Shown here piece by piece: positions 45,678 to 54,300 of a DNA stretch of 64,000 nucleotides; the stretch's first letter is position 1; each line of letters opens with the position of its first letter. The notes below the pieces were generated by a model. That model worked only from the letters and a program-made list of their open reading frames with translations, ran no database searches and was not told the DNA's origin. Position numbers and translations under genes: made by a program. The stretch covers positions 62,001 through 126,000 of the forward strand of contig CAWGGJ010000010.1 of assembly GCA_963822175.1 (NCBI GenBank), given 5' to 3'. The stretch is from FEB-25 sp963822175 (GTDB lineage Bacteria > Chloroflexota > Anaerolineae > Anaerolineales > UBA4823).

Positions 45678-46292
45678 TTAATCCTGGCTATCCAAATCAT
45701 CTTCCACCTGGTCAAGATGATATGGTAAGCGCAGACCTAGCCAAACTACCATCAGGCTTACTTTATCTATACTAATTTCTGAATTTGGATAAAGCTGAGT
45801 AAAACTCTTGTAGAGAGTTTCAAAATCCTGTCCCTTTGGCCATCGGGTATAAAAACCAGGCATTTTTGACCGATCCATCTTTATAGGAAGAATTGGCCAC
45901 TCATTTAAAAAATTGACGGATAGACTTTCAATGTTTATCTCGTCAGTTTCAGATAGCACCTTCCAATTTTGGGATTTAAGCAGAAGGTATATTTGATCTC
46001 GTAATTCAGAATGGTATTGTGCCCAACCCGAAAGGATTGCTGCCACCAAATCAGGGCTTTTCTCGAATGCTTTTGATGTTGGGAGGACTTTCACAAGTGC
46101 AGGTGCCTTATCACTGCTCCGAAATCCAGGAATCGTGACATTTTTCTTTATCTGATGATTCAATTCAGTTGATAATGCTTCTGGCAAAGATTCTTGATTG
46201 GTTAAGGTTTCTCGAATTACGGTCAATCTGAAATCGGGACGCATAAATTCATTGATTGCATGAAAGGGTAGGAATTCAGTTTTTTCTGGCAT
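45678..46292 (-). CDS. Hypothetical protein upstream of the ABC cluster
   Basis: 204-aa soluble protein that I do not recognise. Segments include FLPFHAINEFMRPDFRLTVI, a mostly helical middle (KAFEKSPDLVAAILSGWAQY, LLLKSQNWKVLSETDEI) and the motif MPGFYTRWPKGQDFETLYKS. It ends in an acidic tail DQVEDDLDSQD. No signal peptide or membrane helix. It is the first gene of the series running leftward to dinB, 48 bases before the Yip1 gene. Function unknown. Confidence 0.7.
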   Translation of the reverse strand: MPEKTEFLPFHAINEFMRPDFRLTVIRETLTNQESLPEALSTELNHQIKKNVTIPGFRSSDKAPALVKVLPTSKAFEKSPDLVAAILSGWAQYHSELRDQIYLLLKSQNWKVLSETDEINIESLSVNFLNEWPILPIKMDRSKMPGFYTRWPKGQDFETLYKSFTQLYPNSEISIDKVSLMVVWLGLRLPYHLDQVEDDLDSQD

Positions 46293-46502
46293 AATTATTT
46301 TTTCAAATTGGCGATAATTTTAATTGATAGTATACCAAATCATTTACTGATGCAAAAATTAGCACCATTAATATGTGTTGTTTGGGATAGGATATCCATA
46401 GTTAATAAACCTGGTAATTAATATATTTGAATGGAAATATCTGTGAATATTAAAAACAACAAACTGACTCCTAAAAATCTGAACCAACCAAACAATTAAT
46501 AT

Positions 46503-46558
46503 GTGTGCAAGGTAAAGATCGAGATTTGCACATAGGAAACAAAGAGATTGGATATAAT
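46503..46558 (+). promoter_or_regulatory. Promoter region with a dyad, upstream of the GNAT-like gene
   Basis: TATAAT lies at 46553-46558. Upstream is an inverted repeat TGTGCAA (46503-46509) / TTGCACA (46526-46532); its right arm contains TTGCAC, 21 bases from the -10, too far for an ideal -35. The dyad looks like a regulator site. ATTAATATGTGT occurs twice in the gap (46367 and 46495). The rest of the 320-base intergenic region is AT-rich with nothing else recognisable. Confidence 0.45.
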
Positions 46559-46614
46559 AGACAGATTAGAACTTAATAAATAACGAGTTAAGATTATTTT
46601 CATTGGAGGACACA

Positions 46615-47745
46615 ATGTTAAAAGTTGAAAAAATCGATACAAATGATAAAGCCATGGTGAAGCGGTTTACCCGGATTCCCTATCGGTTATACGCCAACCA
46701 CCCACAATGGGTACCACCTCTCTTTATTGATGCCGAGACTCAATTAAACCGTAAGAAACATCCTTTCCATGAACACAGTGATGCAGATTTTTTTATTGCA
46801 ACAAAGGATGGGCGTGATGTTGGCAGAATTGCAGCTCTAGAAAATAAACGTTTTAATGCCTATCATAAGACAAACCAGGCACAATTTTATCTATTCGAAT
46901 GTGAAGACGATCAAGAGGCAGCGAATATCCTTTTTGAGAGGGTTTTTGAGTGGGCAAAGAACAAGGGACTTGATCGTATTGTCGGTCCGAAGGGGTTTGG
47001 AGCATTAGATGGATACGGGATCCAGGTAGAGGGATATGAGCATCGACAGATGATGACTATGATGAATTATAACTACCCGTATTATGTTAAGCTAATCGAG
47101 AATATTGGTTTCACAAAAGAAGTCGATTTTGTTTCATGTTATATGAGCAGGGAATCATTTCATCTTTCTGAAAGGATTTATCGAATTGTCGAACGGGTGA
47201 AGACCCACAGTAATTTAGGTGTAGCTCGATTTGAAACAAAAAAGGATTTACGGTCTTGGGCGAAAAGAATCGGAAAACTGTATAATGACTCGTTTATTAA
47301 TAATTGGGAATATTATCCACTAACCGACAGAGAAATTCAGTTTCTACTCGAAAATATATTACAAGTAGCAGACCCAAGACTGATTAAAATAATTACACAC
47401 AATGAAACAGAAGCGATTGGTTTCTTATTTGGTTTTCCCGATTTATCTGCTGCATTGCAACGCGCTAAAGGTCGATTGTTACCATTTGGCATAATCGATT
47501 TAATGATGGAGATGAAAAAAACAAAATGGATATCTCTCAATGGAGCTGGAGTATTACCAGAATTTCATGGCATTGGTGGCAATGCATTATTGTACGTTGA
47601 GATGGAAAAAACACTAAATGAATACAACTTTGAACATGCAGACCTTACCCAAGTAGCAGAAACTGCGGTTGAAATGAGGCACGATTTAGAAAATGTTGGC
47701 GGTAAGGCATATAAGAATCACCGTGTCTATCAGAAACATATATAA
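46615..47745 (+). CDS. GNAT-superfamily acyltransferase-like protein
   Basis: About 376-aa cytoplasmic protein. Its N-terminal half (FTRIPYRLYANHPQWVPPLF, DFFIATKDGRDVGRIAALEN, FFECEDDQEAAN-like region, and GPKGFGALDGYGIQVEGYEH) and its C-terminal half (TEAIGFLFGFPDLSAALQRA, GAGVLPEFHGIGGNALLYVE) are both GNAT-like, so it may be a tandem acetyltransferase fold. GIGGNALL resembles the acyl-CoA loop (Q/RxxGxG/A). The acceptor is unknown. The ATG at 46615 has GGAGGA six bases upstream. It is followed by a terminator, so it is probably monocistronic. Confidence 0.75.
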   Translation: MLKVEKIDTNDKAMVKRFTRIPYRLYANHPQWVPPLFIDAETQLNRKKHPFHEHSDADFFIATKDGRDVGRIAALENKRFNAYHKTNQAQFYLFECEDDQEAANILFERVFEWAKNKGLDRIVGPKGFGALDGYGIQVEGYEHRQMMTMMNYNYPYYVKLIENIGFTKEVDFVSCYMSRESFHLSERIYRIVERVKTHSNLGVARFETKKDLRSWAKRIGKLYNDSFINNWEYYPLTDREIQFLLENILQVADPRLIKIITHNETEAIGFLFGFPDLSAALQRAKGRLLPFGIIDLMMEMKKTKWISLNGAGVLPEFHGIGGNALLYVEMEKTLNEYNFEHADLTQVAETAVEMRHDLENVGGKAYKNHRVYQKHI

Positions 47746-47790
47746 GAATATTGTTTCTTTGTAATTACATTATATATTTAGCCAGTAAGA

Positions 47791-47826
47791 AAAATTCCTT
47801 CCATGCACCTTGATGGGAGGAATTTT
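47791..47826 (+). terminator. Rho-independent terminator after the GNAT-like gene
   Basis: Inverted repeat AAAATTCCT-CCAT / ATGG-AGGAATTTT with one mismatch and an eight-base loop, followed by a T-rich tract. Starts 45 bases after the stop. Confidence 0.75.
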
Positions 47827-47897
47827 ATTAATCAATTTATTCTGTGTTAGACTAAAACACAAATAGAACCTGAGGCTGTAAGTATACACGAGGTATT

Positions 47898-49718
47898 ATG
47901 CAACCATTCCTGCAGGTAAACCTTTCTAATCGGTCAATAAACAGAATTGATATTCCTCGAACCTGGCAAACTCTATTTATTGGTGGCGCATCGTTGGGAG
48001 CGAGAATTCTATACAAATATCTCACGCGTAGTTTGGACCCATTATCAGCAGAAGCACCGTTATTATTTATAAATGGTCCATTGTCTGGAACAGCTGGACC
48101 TGCTGTAGGTCGTTTTGTTGTGTGTGCCAAATCGCCAGCAACCGGACTATGGGGAGAATCTAATTGTGGAGGTTTTTGGGGACCGGAACTACGGATGGCC
48201 GGATACGATGGTTTATTGATCATAGGGAAGTCAGAGGCACCAGTCTACCTTACGATTAATAATGAGAAGATTGAATTTCGATCTGCAATGCACCTGTGGG
48301 GAATGGATACATATTCGACCCAGGCAGCTTTAAGAAATGAGGTAAATTTTAAAAATCCCCGTATCGCTGTGATTGGACCAGCCGGCGAAACCAGGATCCC
48401 TTTTGCTCTAATTCTGGCTGACCACGGAAGAGTAGCTGGACGTACTGGAATGGGTGCTGTGATGGGATCGAAGAACCTGAAAGCAATTGCAGTGAAAGGT
48501 TCTGGTAAAGTACCTGTATTCGATATAGAAAAATATGGGGTAATTAGGTCTATTGCAAACCATGAATTGAAAACTGACCCTTATACAGAAGTTATGCACG
48601 ACCTGGGATCTGCAGGACCCTCTGATTATTTTGATTATTTGGCAGATATGCCAAAAAAGTATTTTCAAAATGGAACTTTCGAAGGTGCTCCAAAAATCTC
48701 AGGACCTAGTATTGCTGAGAGCATTTTGGTGGGTACAAGTGCTTGTCATGCATGTGTGATCGCTTGCGGCAGAGTCGTGAAATTAGAAGATGGAGAAAAG
48801 AGAAAAGGACCCGAGTATGAAACATTAGTAGGATTTGGGCCTAATTTATTGAACGATGATCCAGTAAGCATTACCAGATTGGGTGAATTATGTGACAGAT
48901 ATGGAATGGATACGATCAGCCTGAGTAACACGTTGGGTTTGGTGTTTCGATTAAACGAAATTGGAGCAATAAAAGCTGAAAACTCAAATGGAGTAAAACT
49001 AGAATGGGGAAATCCATATAATATAGAAAAGTTGATCCACCAGACTGCAAGTCGAGAGGGCTTGGGTGAATGGATCGCAAAGGGTGCAAGAGAATTAGCG
49101 AAACATTTCGAGAATCAAGATGAAGCGATACAGGTGAACAACTTAGAAATCCCTTACCATGATCCTCGAGGTTCAAGTGGTATGGCTTTGGTCTATGCAA
49201 CCTCACCAAGAGGAGCATGCCATAATCAATCGGATTATTATTTAATTGATATGGGACAAGTATTAACCAGCATCGGGATGGAAAAATATTCCCGACATGC
49301 AGGTGCAGAAAAGGTTAAGAATGTAGCTATTCATCAGGATTGGCGCACGATAGCAAACTCCCTGGTCATGTGCCTATTTGCCAATGTTCCACCTGAAACT
49401 GTTCTTGATTTGATCAATCCTGCCTGCGGTTTGGATTGGTGCATGAAAGATTTGCTAAATTCAGGAGAACGAGGCTGGAACCTGAAAAGAGTTATAAATG
49501 TTCGTTTAGGGTTAAGGCGAGAGAATGATAAATTGCCAAAAGCGTTACTTCAACCATATAAAGATCACCCAGAAGGGGCAGATGGATTCGTACCTGATTT
49601 CGAAAACATGATAACAGCATATTATCAGGTCCGTGGCTGGGATCAAGGGTCTGGTTTTCCCAATAAAGAAAAACTTATTTCATTGGGATTAGGATGGACA
49701 GTGGAGGATGTATGGTGA
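47898..49718 (+). CDS. Tungsten-type aldehyde:ferredoxin oxidoreductase
   Basis: 606 aa, the normal length of the AOR family, which oxidises aldehydes to acids with ferredoxin using tungsto-bispterin and one 4Fe-4S cluster. N-terminal domain: FIGGASLGARILYKYL, NGPLSGTAGPAVGRFVVCAK, GESNCGGFWGPELRMAGYDG. GRVAGRTGMGAVMGSKNLKA is the pterin-binding segment. Cluster cysteines are CHACVIACG near residue 282, with the fourth in PACGLDWC near the C-terminus. ATG with GAGG upstream. Its end overlaps the start of nnrDE by seven bases. In this window aldehydes could come from the aminotransferase cluster, which is inference. Confidence 0.93.
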   Translation: MQPFLQVNLSNRSINRIDIPRTWQTLFIGGASLGARILYKYLTRSLDPLSAEAPLLFINGPLSGTAGPAVGRFVVCAKSPATGLWGESNCGGFWGPELRMAGYDGLLIIGKSEAPVYLTINNEKIEFRSAMHLWGMDTYSTQAALRNEVNFKNPRIAVIGPAGETRIPFALILADHGRVAGRTGMGAVMGSKNLKAIAVKGSGKVPVFDIEKYGVIRSIANHELKTDPYTEVMHDLGSAGPSDYFDYLADMPKKYFQNGTFEGAPKISGPSIAESILVGTSACHACVIACGRVVKLEDGEKRKGPEYETLVGFGPNLLNDDPVSITRLGELCDRYGMDTISLSNTLGLVFRLNEIGAIKAENSNGVKLEWGNPYNIEKLIHQTASREGLGEWIAKGARELAKHFENQDEAIQVNNLEIPYHDPRGSSGMALVYATSPRGACHNQSDYYLIDMGQVLTSIGMEKYSRHAGAEKVKNVAIHQDWRTIANSLVMCLFANVPPETVLDLINPACGLDWCMKDLLNSGERGWNLKRVINVRLGLRRENDKLPKALLQPYKDHPEGADGFVPDFENMITAYYQVRGWDQGSGFPNKEKLISLGLGWTVEDVW

Positions 49719-51331
49719 AATTATTTTCAGTTGTCGAAATGCAATTGGTAGAGCGCGAGGCAAATCGTAATGGAATCTCTTATTCCGACATGATGGAAAA
49801 TGCAGGTAAGGGAATTGCAGATGAAATCGAACTTGCGTATAGCCATTTATCAAATAAGAATATATTTGCATTGGTTGGTTCTGGAAATAATGGCGGTGAT
49901 GCATTAATTGCATTGTCACACCTTGCAAATAAAAATTGGAAAACCTGTGCATATATTGTTCGGAATCGAGATACGAATGATCCTTTGCTTGAGCGGTTAA
50001 AAAAACTAAATGGACGAATAATCTCAGTAGAAAATGATAAGCATTTTAGTGAACTGATTAAATTAATCAATACGAACTCTGTAGTTATAGATGGAATATT
50101 TGGGACAGGGATAAAATTACCATTGAGAGGTGAAACAGCACAGGTCCTTGGTTTTGTAAATGATCGATTGTCAGAGGTGATAACTAAAGTTAATGTAGTC
50201 GCCGTAGATTGCCCTTCCGGTGTCGATTGTGACAGTGGTGAGGTTGCTCCAGAAACGATAACTGCTGATATGACAGTTACCATGGCAGGGGTAAAACTTG
50301 GATTAATAAGATTTCCAGCAGCTAATATGACTGGAGAATTAAAGATAGCAAGTATTGGTTCAATAGAACAATTAGATGCATATAAACAAAATAAGAAATT
50401 TATGCTTACGAGCGATCACATAATAAAAATAATTCCAACTAGGCCTAGAGATTCACATAAAGGGACATTTGGCACAGCGTTTATCATTGCTGGTTCAGTC
50501 AACTATACGGGAGCAGCATTCTTAGCTGGTATGGCTGCATATAGGTCAGGGGTTGGTCTGGTGACAATGGCTATACCAGAACCATTGCATTCAGCTCTAT
50601 CTGGAGAATTTCCAGAATCGACCTGGGTTCTATTGCCGCACGAGAATGGGGTGATTTCTTCAGCTGCTGTTCCAATAATCAATAGAAACTTCAGTCGGGC
50701 CTCTGCTTTACTTATTGGTCCTGGCTTTGGTTTAGAAGACACAACCAGAGAATTCTTGATTAATTTATTTACCCAAGGTGCATTATCACGTGAAAGAAAA
50801 GCTTTGAAAAATGAACAAGGCAGCTCTTTATTGAATAAGGTACCAGTTGTCGTTGATGCTGACGGGCTTAAGTTATTAGCATCAGTTGAGCATTGGCCGG
50901 AATTGTTACATTCACCAGCAATATTAACTCCCCACCCGGGTGAGATGGGAGTTTTGACTGGTTTACCGATCGATAAAATTCAGGAGAACCGGATTGATAT
51001 TGCTAAAAAATATGCGTCGATTTGGGGCCATGTTGTTGTATTAAAAGGTGCGTTTACCGTAATTGCTGATCCTAATGAACAGATCGCGGTGGTACCTGTA
51101 GCATCACCAGCGCTAGCAAAGGCTGGAACTGGTGATGTGTTAGCTGGTTTAATTGTTGGTTTACTTGCTCAGGGAATGAATGCTTTTGATGCGGCTTGTG
51201 CAGGAGCATGGATCCATGCAAATGCTGGCGTGCTTGCTGCAAAAGGCGTGGGTAATACTGCTTCAGTGATCGCTAGAGATGTATTAAATCAGGTTCAAAA
51301 CGTGATGAGTGACTTATCAAGGCCAAATTAA
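49712..51331 (+). CDS. nnrDE: Bifunctional NAD(P)H-hydrate epimerase/dehydratase
   Basis: About 539-aa metabolite-repair enzyme that restores damaged NAD(P)HX. The N-terminal YjeF_N epimerase domain has YSDMMENAGKGIADEIE, VGSGNNGGDALIALSHLANK, DGIFGTGIKLPLRG and VDCPSGVDCDSG. The C-terminal ADP/ATP-dependent dehydratase (carbohydrate-kinase fold) has HKGTFGTAFIIAGSVNYTGA, VDADGLKLL, LTPHPGEMGVLTGL and AKAGTGDVLAGLIVGLLAQG. The ATG at 49712 has GGAGG four bases upstream and overlaps the end of the aldehyde oxidoreductase gene; an in-frame ATG lies 18 bases upstream. Length is usual for the fused form. Confidence 0.94.
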   Translation: MVKLFSVVEMQLVEREANRNGISYSDMMENAGKGIADEIELAYSHLSNKNIFALVGSGNNGGDALIALSHLANKNWKTCAYIVRNRDTNDPLLERLKKLNGRIISVENDKHFSELIKLINTNSVVIDGIFGTGIKLPLRGETAQVLGFVNDRLSEVITKVNVVAVDCPSGVDCDSGEVAPETITADMTVTMAGVKLGLIRFPAANMTGELKIASIGSIEQLDAYKQNKKFMLTSDHIIKIIPTRPRDSHKGTFGTAFIIAGSVNYTGAAFLAGMAAYRSGVGLVTMAIPEPLHSALSGEFPESTWVLLPHENGVISSAAVPIINRNFSRASALLIGPGFGLEDTTREFLINLFTQGALSRERKALKNEQGSSLLNKVPVVVDADGLKLLASVEHWPELLHSPAILTPHPGEMGVLTGLPIDKIQENRIDIAKKYASIWGHVVVLKGAFTVIADPNEQIAVVPVASPALAKAGTGDVLAGLIVGLLAQGMNAFDAACAGAWIHANAGVLAAKGVGNTASVIARDVLNQVQNVMSDLSRPN

Positions 51332-51336
51332 CCAAA

Positions 51337-51372
51337 ATAACGGAACCCACAATACTAGATGGGTCCCGTTAT
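51337..51372. terminator. Bidirectional terminator between nnrDE and the YtxH gene
   Basis: Thirteen-base arms ATAACGG-ACCCA / TGGGT-CCGTTAT with one mismatch and a ten-base loop, between convergent genes ending at 51331 and 51389. Confidence 0.7.
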
Positions 51373-51388
51373 CATTGGGTAAAAAGAA

Positions 51389-51766
51389 TTAGCCTTCTAC
51401 AGTTAAATCGGAAGCGCTGTCCAGGGTCTGATCAGTTGTTTTTTGACTTTCCGACGTGCCCTTGGATTTTGTAGACTGGTAAACTTCTTGGCCTTTTTTC
51501 TTCAGTTCAGCAGCTTTTTCTTGGGTTAATTTTGCTATTTCATCTGCCCTTGTTCTAGCTTCTGCTGCGGCGGCTTCGGCTTTAACTCGAGCTTCTTCTG
51601 CCTTTTCAACAGCTTTGTCTTTTAATTCAATACTGCGATCATGAATTAATGTACGGGTTTCTTCCCCAGATTGCGGGGCGAGAAGAAGTGCTGCAACTGC
51701 TCCAACCACTCCACCTACAACAAATCCTGCTAAGAAGGCACCAAAATCTGCATCACGTTCTGACAT
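51389..51766 (-). CDS. YtxH-domain protein
   Basis: 125 aa. One glycine-rich membrane helix near the N-terminus (FLAGFVVGGVVGAVAALLLA) ends in PQSGEETR, the YtxH signature. A long Ala/Glu/Lys helix follows, predicted as coiled coil (EKAEEARVKAEAAAAEARTR). Such proteins are linked with general stress in Bacillus, but their mechanism is unclear. AAAGGAG is ten bases before the ATG. The next gene upstream encodes another small membrane protein, 29 bases away, so they form a pair. Confidence 0.85.
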   Translation of the reverse strand: MSERDADFGAFLAGFVVGGVVGAVAALLLAPQSGEETRTLIHDRSIELKDKAVEKAEEARVKAEAAAAEARTRADEIAKLTQEKAAELKKKGQEVYQSTKSKGTSESQKTTDQTLDSASDLTVEG

Positions 51767-51795
51767 TGTGTTTTCTCCTTTCTTAATTTAGAAAA

Positions 51796-52257
51796 TTATC
51801 GTTTTTTTGAAATATGCAAGATATCTGTTAATTGTTGAAAAACTGCAACAATTTCATTCAACTTGATAACTGGCTCTACAAGATTATCACTTAAGAATTT
51901 CGTTGTTCCGCGTAAGTTACTTACTGTTTCATTTGTTGAATTCAAAATAGGCTTAACTTCATTTTCCAGTAAATTTGTTAGTCGAGCTATTTGTATTATT
52001 AGGATTGTTAATGCTAATCCAGTGAGCATTGATTCAAAAGCCATCAGGATGATAAATATATCTCTTACTCGAGCTACGGTTTCACTTGATGTTAGTTCTG
52101 GATTGAGAAGAAAGTAAAGACCAACGACTAATAAAATCAGACTGATGATTACAATAATTCCTAATCCAATGATAATCATCTTTTGTCTGCGAAGCTCTTT
52201 TGGATCAGGAATTGAGCTTGGAATTAGTGGCTGATTTTCAATCTGGTCTGTATCCAT
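51796..52257 (-). CDS. Small two-helix membrane protein (DUF948-like)
   Basis: 153 aa. Two hydrophobic helices (IIIGLGIIVIISLILLVVGL and FESMLTGLALTILIIQIARL) are followed by a helical C-terminus (LENEVKPILNSTNETVSNLR, VEPVIKLNEIVAVFQQLTDI). The second helix and the tail resemble the DUF948 general-stress family often found beside YtxH proteins. Topology would place the tail in the cytoplasm. Precise function unknown. Confidence 0.75.
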   Translation of the reverse strand: MDTDQIENQPLIPSSIPDPKELRRQKMIIIGLGIIVIISLILLVVGLYFLLNPELTSSETVARVRDIFIILMAFESMLTGLALTILIIQIARLTNLLENEVKPILNSTNETVSNLRGTTKFLSDNLVEPVIKLNEIVAVFQQLTDILHISKKR

Positions 52258-52359
52258 TGACTAATAATTATACCATAGTGATTTTACGGGGATAATCAAT
52301 AAGAAATTAGTGGAAAATGAGGATATTGCCTTTGAAAAAGAACAATAATAATTGTCTTC

Positions 52360-52389
52360 TTGACAAATAGTACATTGATTATATATAAT
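52360..52389 (+). promoter_or_regulatory. Promoter of the Lrp/AsnC gene
   Basis: Perfect TTGACA (52360-52365) and TATAAT (52384-52389) with an 18-base spacer. Just upstream, ACAAT-AATA-ATTGT (about 52342-52356) is a small dyad that could be a regulator site, perhaps for autoregulation. Confidence 0.7.
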
Positions 52390-52422
52390 ATTTGTAGGAA
52401 ACGGAAGAAAAAACTTATCCAT

Positions 52423-52923
52423 ATGTATGAAATAGACATTACGGATAAGAATATAATAAATTTACTTATGGAAGATGGTAGGATGTCAGCTTCCGAGATA
52501 GCTAGACGTATCGGGGGAATATCTCAAAGGGTAATTCGTTATCGCATCGAACGAATTGTCAAAGAAGGTTACATTCAGATCAGCGCAATCACCAATCCTA
52601 AATCTCTAGGATATTTAGTTACTGCAGATGTGTTTTTAGAAGTAGAGTCAGGTGCAATCATGGATGTCGCTAAAAAAGCATCAGAATATGAGTGCGTTAG
52701 TTATGTGGCATGCTCGATTGGCGATAGAGATATAAGCATCCAAATTGTTGGTCATGATACGAATGAAATATATGAATTTGTTACCAATGTAATTGGAAAA
52801 ATCCCCGGAGTTCGAAAAACAACGACATCGATCGTTCCTCTTGTATTAAAAGACGTATACCAGTGGAGGATTCCGAAGTCATCTTGCGTAACAGAACTTA
52901 TTAATTTGGAAACAAAAAAATAA
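52423..52923 (+). CDS. Lrp/AsnC-family transcriptional regulator
   Basis: 166 aa from the ATG at 52423, the start that gives the normal N-terminus MYEIDITDKNIINLLMEDGR; a longer frame reaches back over the promoter and is rejected. Residues 1-60 are a winged helix-turn-helix (SASEIARRIGGISQRVIRYR). Residues 65-145 resemble a ligand-binding RAM domain (GYLVTADVFLEVESGAIMDV, VACSIGDRDISIQIVGHD). Such regulators respond to amino acids. It lies 11 bases before the first aminotransferase gene, so it probably controls the catabolic cluster downstream; the effector is unknown. Confidence 0.88.
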   Translation: MYEIDITDKNIINLLMEDGRMSASEIARRIGGISQRVIRYRIERIVKEGYIQISAITNPKSLGYLVTADVFLEVESGAIMDVAKKASEYECVSYVACSIGDRDISIQIVGHDTNEIYEFVTNVIGKIPGVRKTTTSIVPLVLKDVYQWRIPKSSCVTELINLETKK

Positions 52924-52934
52924 GGAGAATATCG

Positions 52935-54194
52935 ATGGGAACTTCACGAGTAAAATGCAATGAAATGCAGAAGAGAGCATTTAGATCCATTCCAATGGGG
53001 GTAAATTCAAATTTTCGATATTGGGGAGAAGATATCACACCTTATGTAGGTAAAGCCAAGGGAGCATATCTTTGGGATGTCGATGGAAATAAGTATATTG
53101 ATTATCGCTTGGCATTCGGACCGATCATCCTTGGCCATGCGTATGATGAAGTAAATGCAAAAGTCCACCAAGAAATCGATAGGGTAGTTTTATCTGCTAT
53201 GACCAGCGAGCTTGAACTTGATGTAGCAGAAATGATTATAGAAATGTGTCCTTGTGTCGAGATGGTAAGGTTTGCATGTTCTGGTACTGAGGCAACGATG
53301 CATGCGTTGAGGGTTGCCAGGGCATATACTGGACGCGAGAAAGTGATAAAGTTCGAAGGTATGTATCACGGATTCCAGGACTATACTTTATTTTCAACAT
53401 ACGCACCCGCTGAAGCATACGGGAATATTAATAATCCAATTGCGATTCCCTCCAGTTCAGGCATACCAAAACCATTAAATGATCTGATTATTACCCTTCC
53501 TTTCAACAACTTTGAGATTTTGGATAAAGTATTAAGAAGAGTGGGTAATGAGATCGCTGCTATCATCGCTGAACCTTGCATGGGAAATTGTTCTTCAATC
53601 GAACCAATCCCTGGTTTCCTGGAATACATTCGCGAGAAATGCACAGAGTATGGGATTGTGTTTATCCTCGATGAAGTCAAAACGGGATTTCGTATAGCAA
53701 ACGGTGGAGCGCAAGAATACTATCACATCTTACCCGATATGGCTACTTATGCCAAAGCGCTGGGAAATGGTTTTCCTATTGCGGCATTTGGAGGCAAGAA
53801 GGAAATCATGGGCATAATAGGTCATGGCGTAGCCCAAGGAGGCACCTATAACAATAATATGCCGGGTGTTGCTGCTGCATATGCCACACTAAAATTATTG
53901 AAAGAGAAACCAATTCTTCAAACGATCGAAGTCCGTGGGAAAAAATTAATGCAAGGGTTAAAAAATCTCTTTGAGCAAGCAGGAATTCCAGCTAGTGTAC
54001 ACGGTTATCCTGCGATGCTTTCCTTTGCAGTAGGAAAAGAAAAAGTTGTCGCTCAACGAGATTGGCAAGAAACCGAACGAGAGTATTATCTGAGGTTGAT
54101 GGATTATGCTATCGCTCGTGGGGTAATGCCAGACCATGATCCACGAGAACCTTGGTTTTTATGTTATTCCCATTCGGATTCGGACATTAGATGA
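52935..54194 (+). CDS. Class III aminotransferase, HemL-like (3' end frameshifted)
   Basis: 419-aa PLP enzyme resembling glutamate-1-semialdehyde aminomutases: MGVNSNFRYWGEDITPYVGK, CSGTEATMHALRVARAYTGR, KFEGMYHGFQDY, FILDEVKTGFRIANGG and the PLP-lysine segment ATYAKALGNGFPIAAFGG. In a catabolic cluster an aminotransferase or aminomutase role is likelier than heme synthesis. AAGGAG is eight bases before the ATG. The frame stops at SHSDSDIR. One base later the usual C-terminal helix continues (DETLNVMGDAIRDVPR, stop at 54238-54240), so there is a one-base insertion near 54190. Loss of about 16 terminal residues may not abolish activity. Confidence 0.88.
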   Translation: MGTSRVKCNEMQKRAFRSIPMGVNSNFRYWGEDITPYVGKAKGAYLWDVDGNKYIDYRLAFGPIILGHAYDEVNAKVHQEIDRVVLSAMTSELELDVAEMIIEMCPCVEMVRFACSGTEATMHALRVARAYTGREKVIKFEGMYHGFQDYTLFSTYAPAEAYGNINNPIAIPSSSGIPKPLNDLIITLPFNNFEILDKVLRRVGNEIAAIIAEPCMGNCSSIEPIPGFLEYIREKCTEYGIVFILDEVKTGFRIANGGAQEYYHILPDMATYAKALGNGFPIAAFGGKKEIMGIIGHGVAQGGTYNNNMPGVAAAYATLKLLKEKPILQTIEVRGKKLMQGLKNLFEQAGIPASVHGYPAMLSFAVGKEKVVAQRDWQETEREYYLRLMDYAIARGVMPDHDPREPWFLCYSHSDSDIR

Positions 54195-54300
54195 AACTCT
54201 AAATGTAATGGGAGATGCGATTAGGGATGTGCCACGTTAAGATAGTTCTGTGCATAAAACAGACGTGAAATATTAAATACCAAGCCAGGAGATATATATT

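Noticed and set aside
52360..52422. A longer start for the Lrp/AsnC regulator
   Set aside because: It would translate through the TTGACA/TATAAT promoter; family alignment supports the ATG at 52423.
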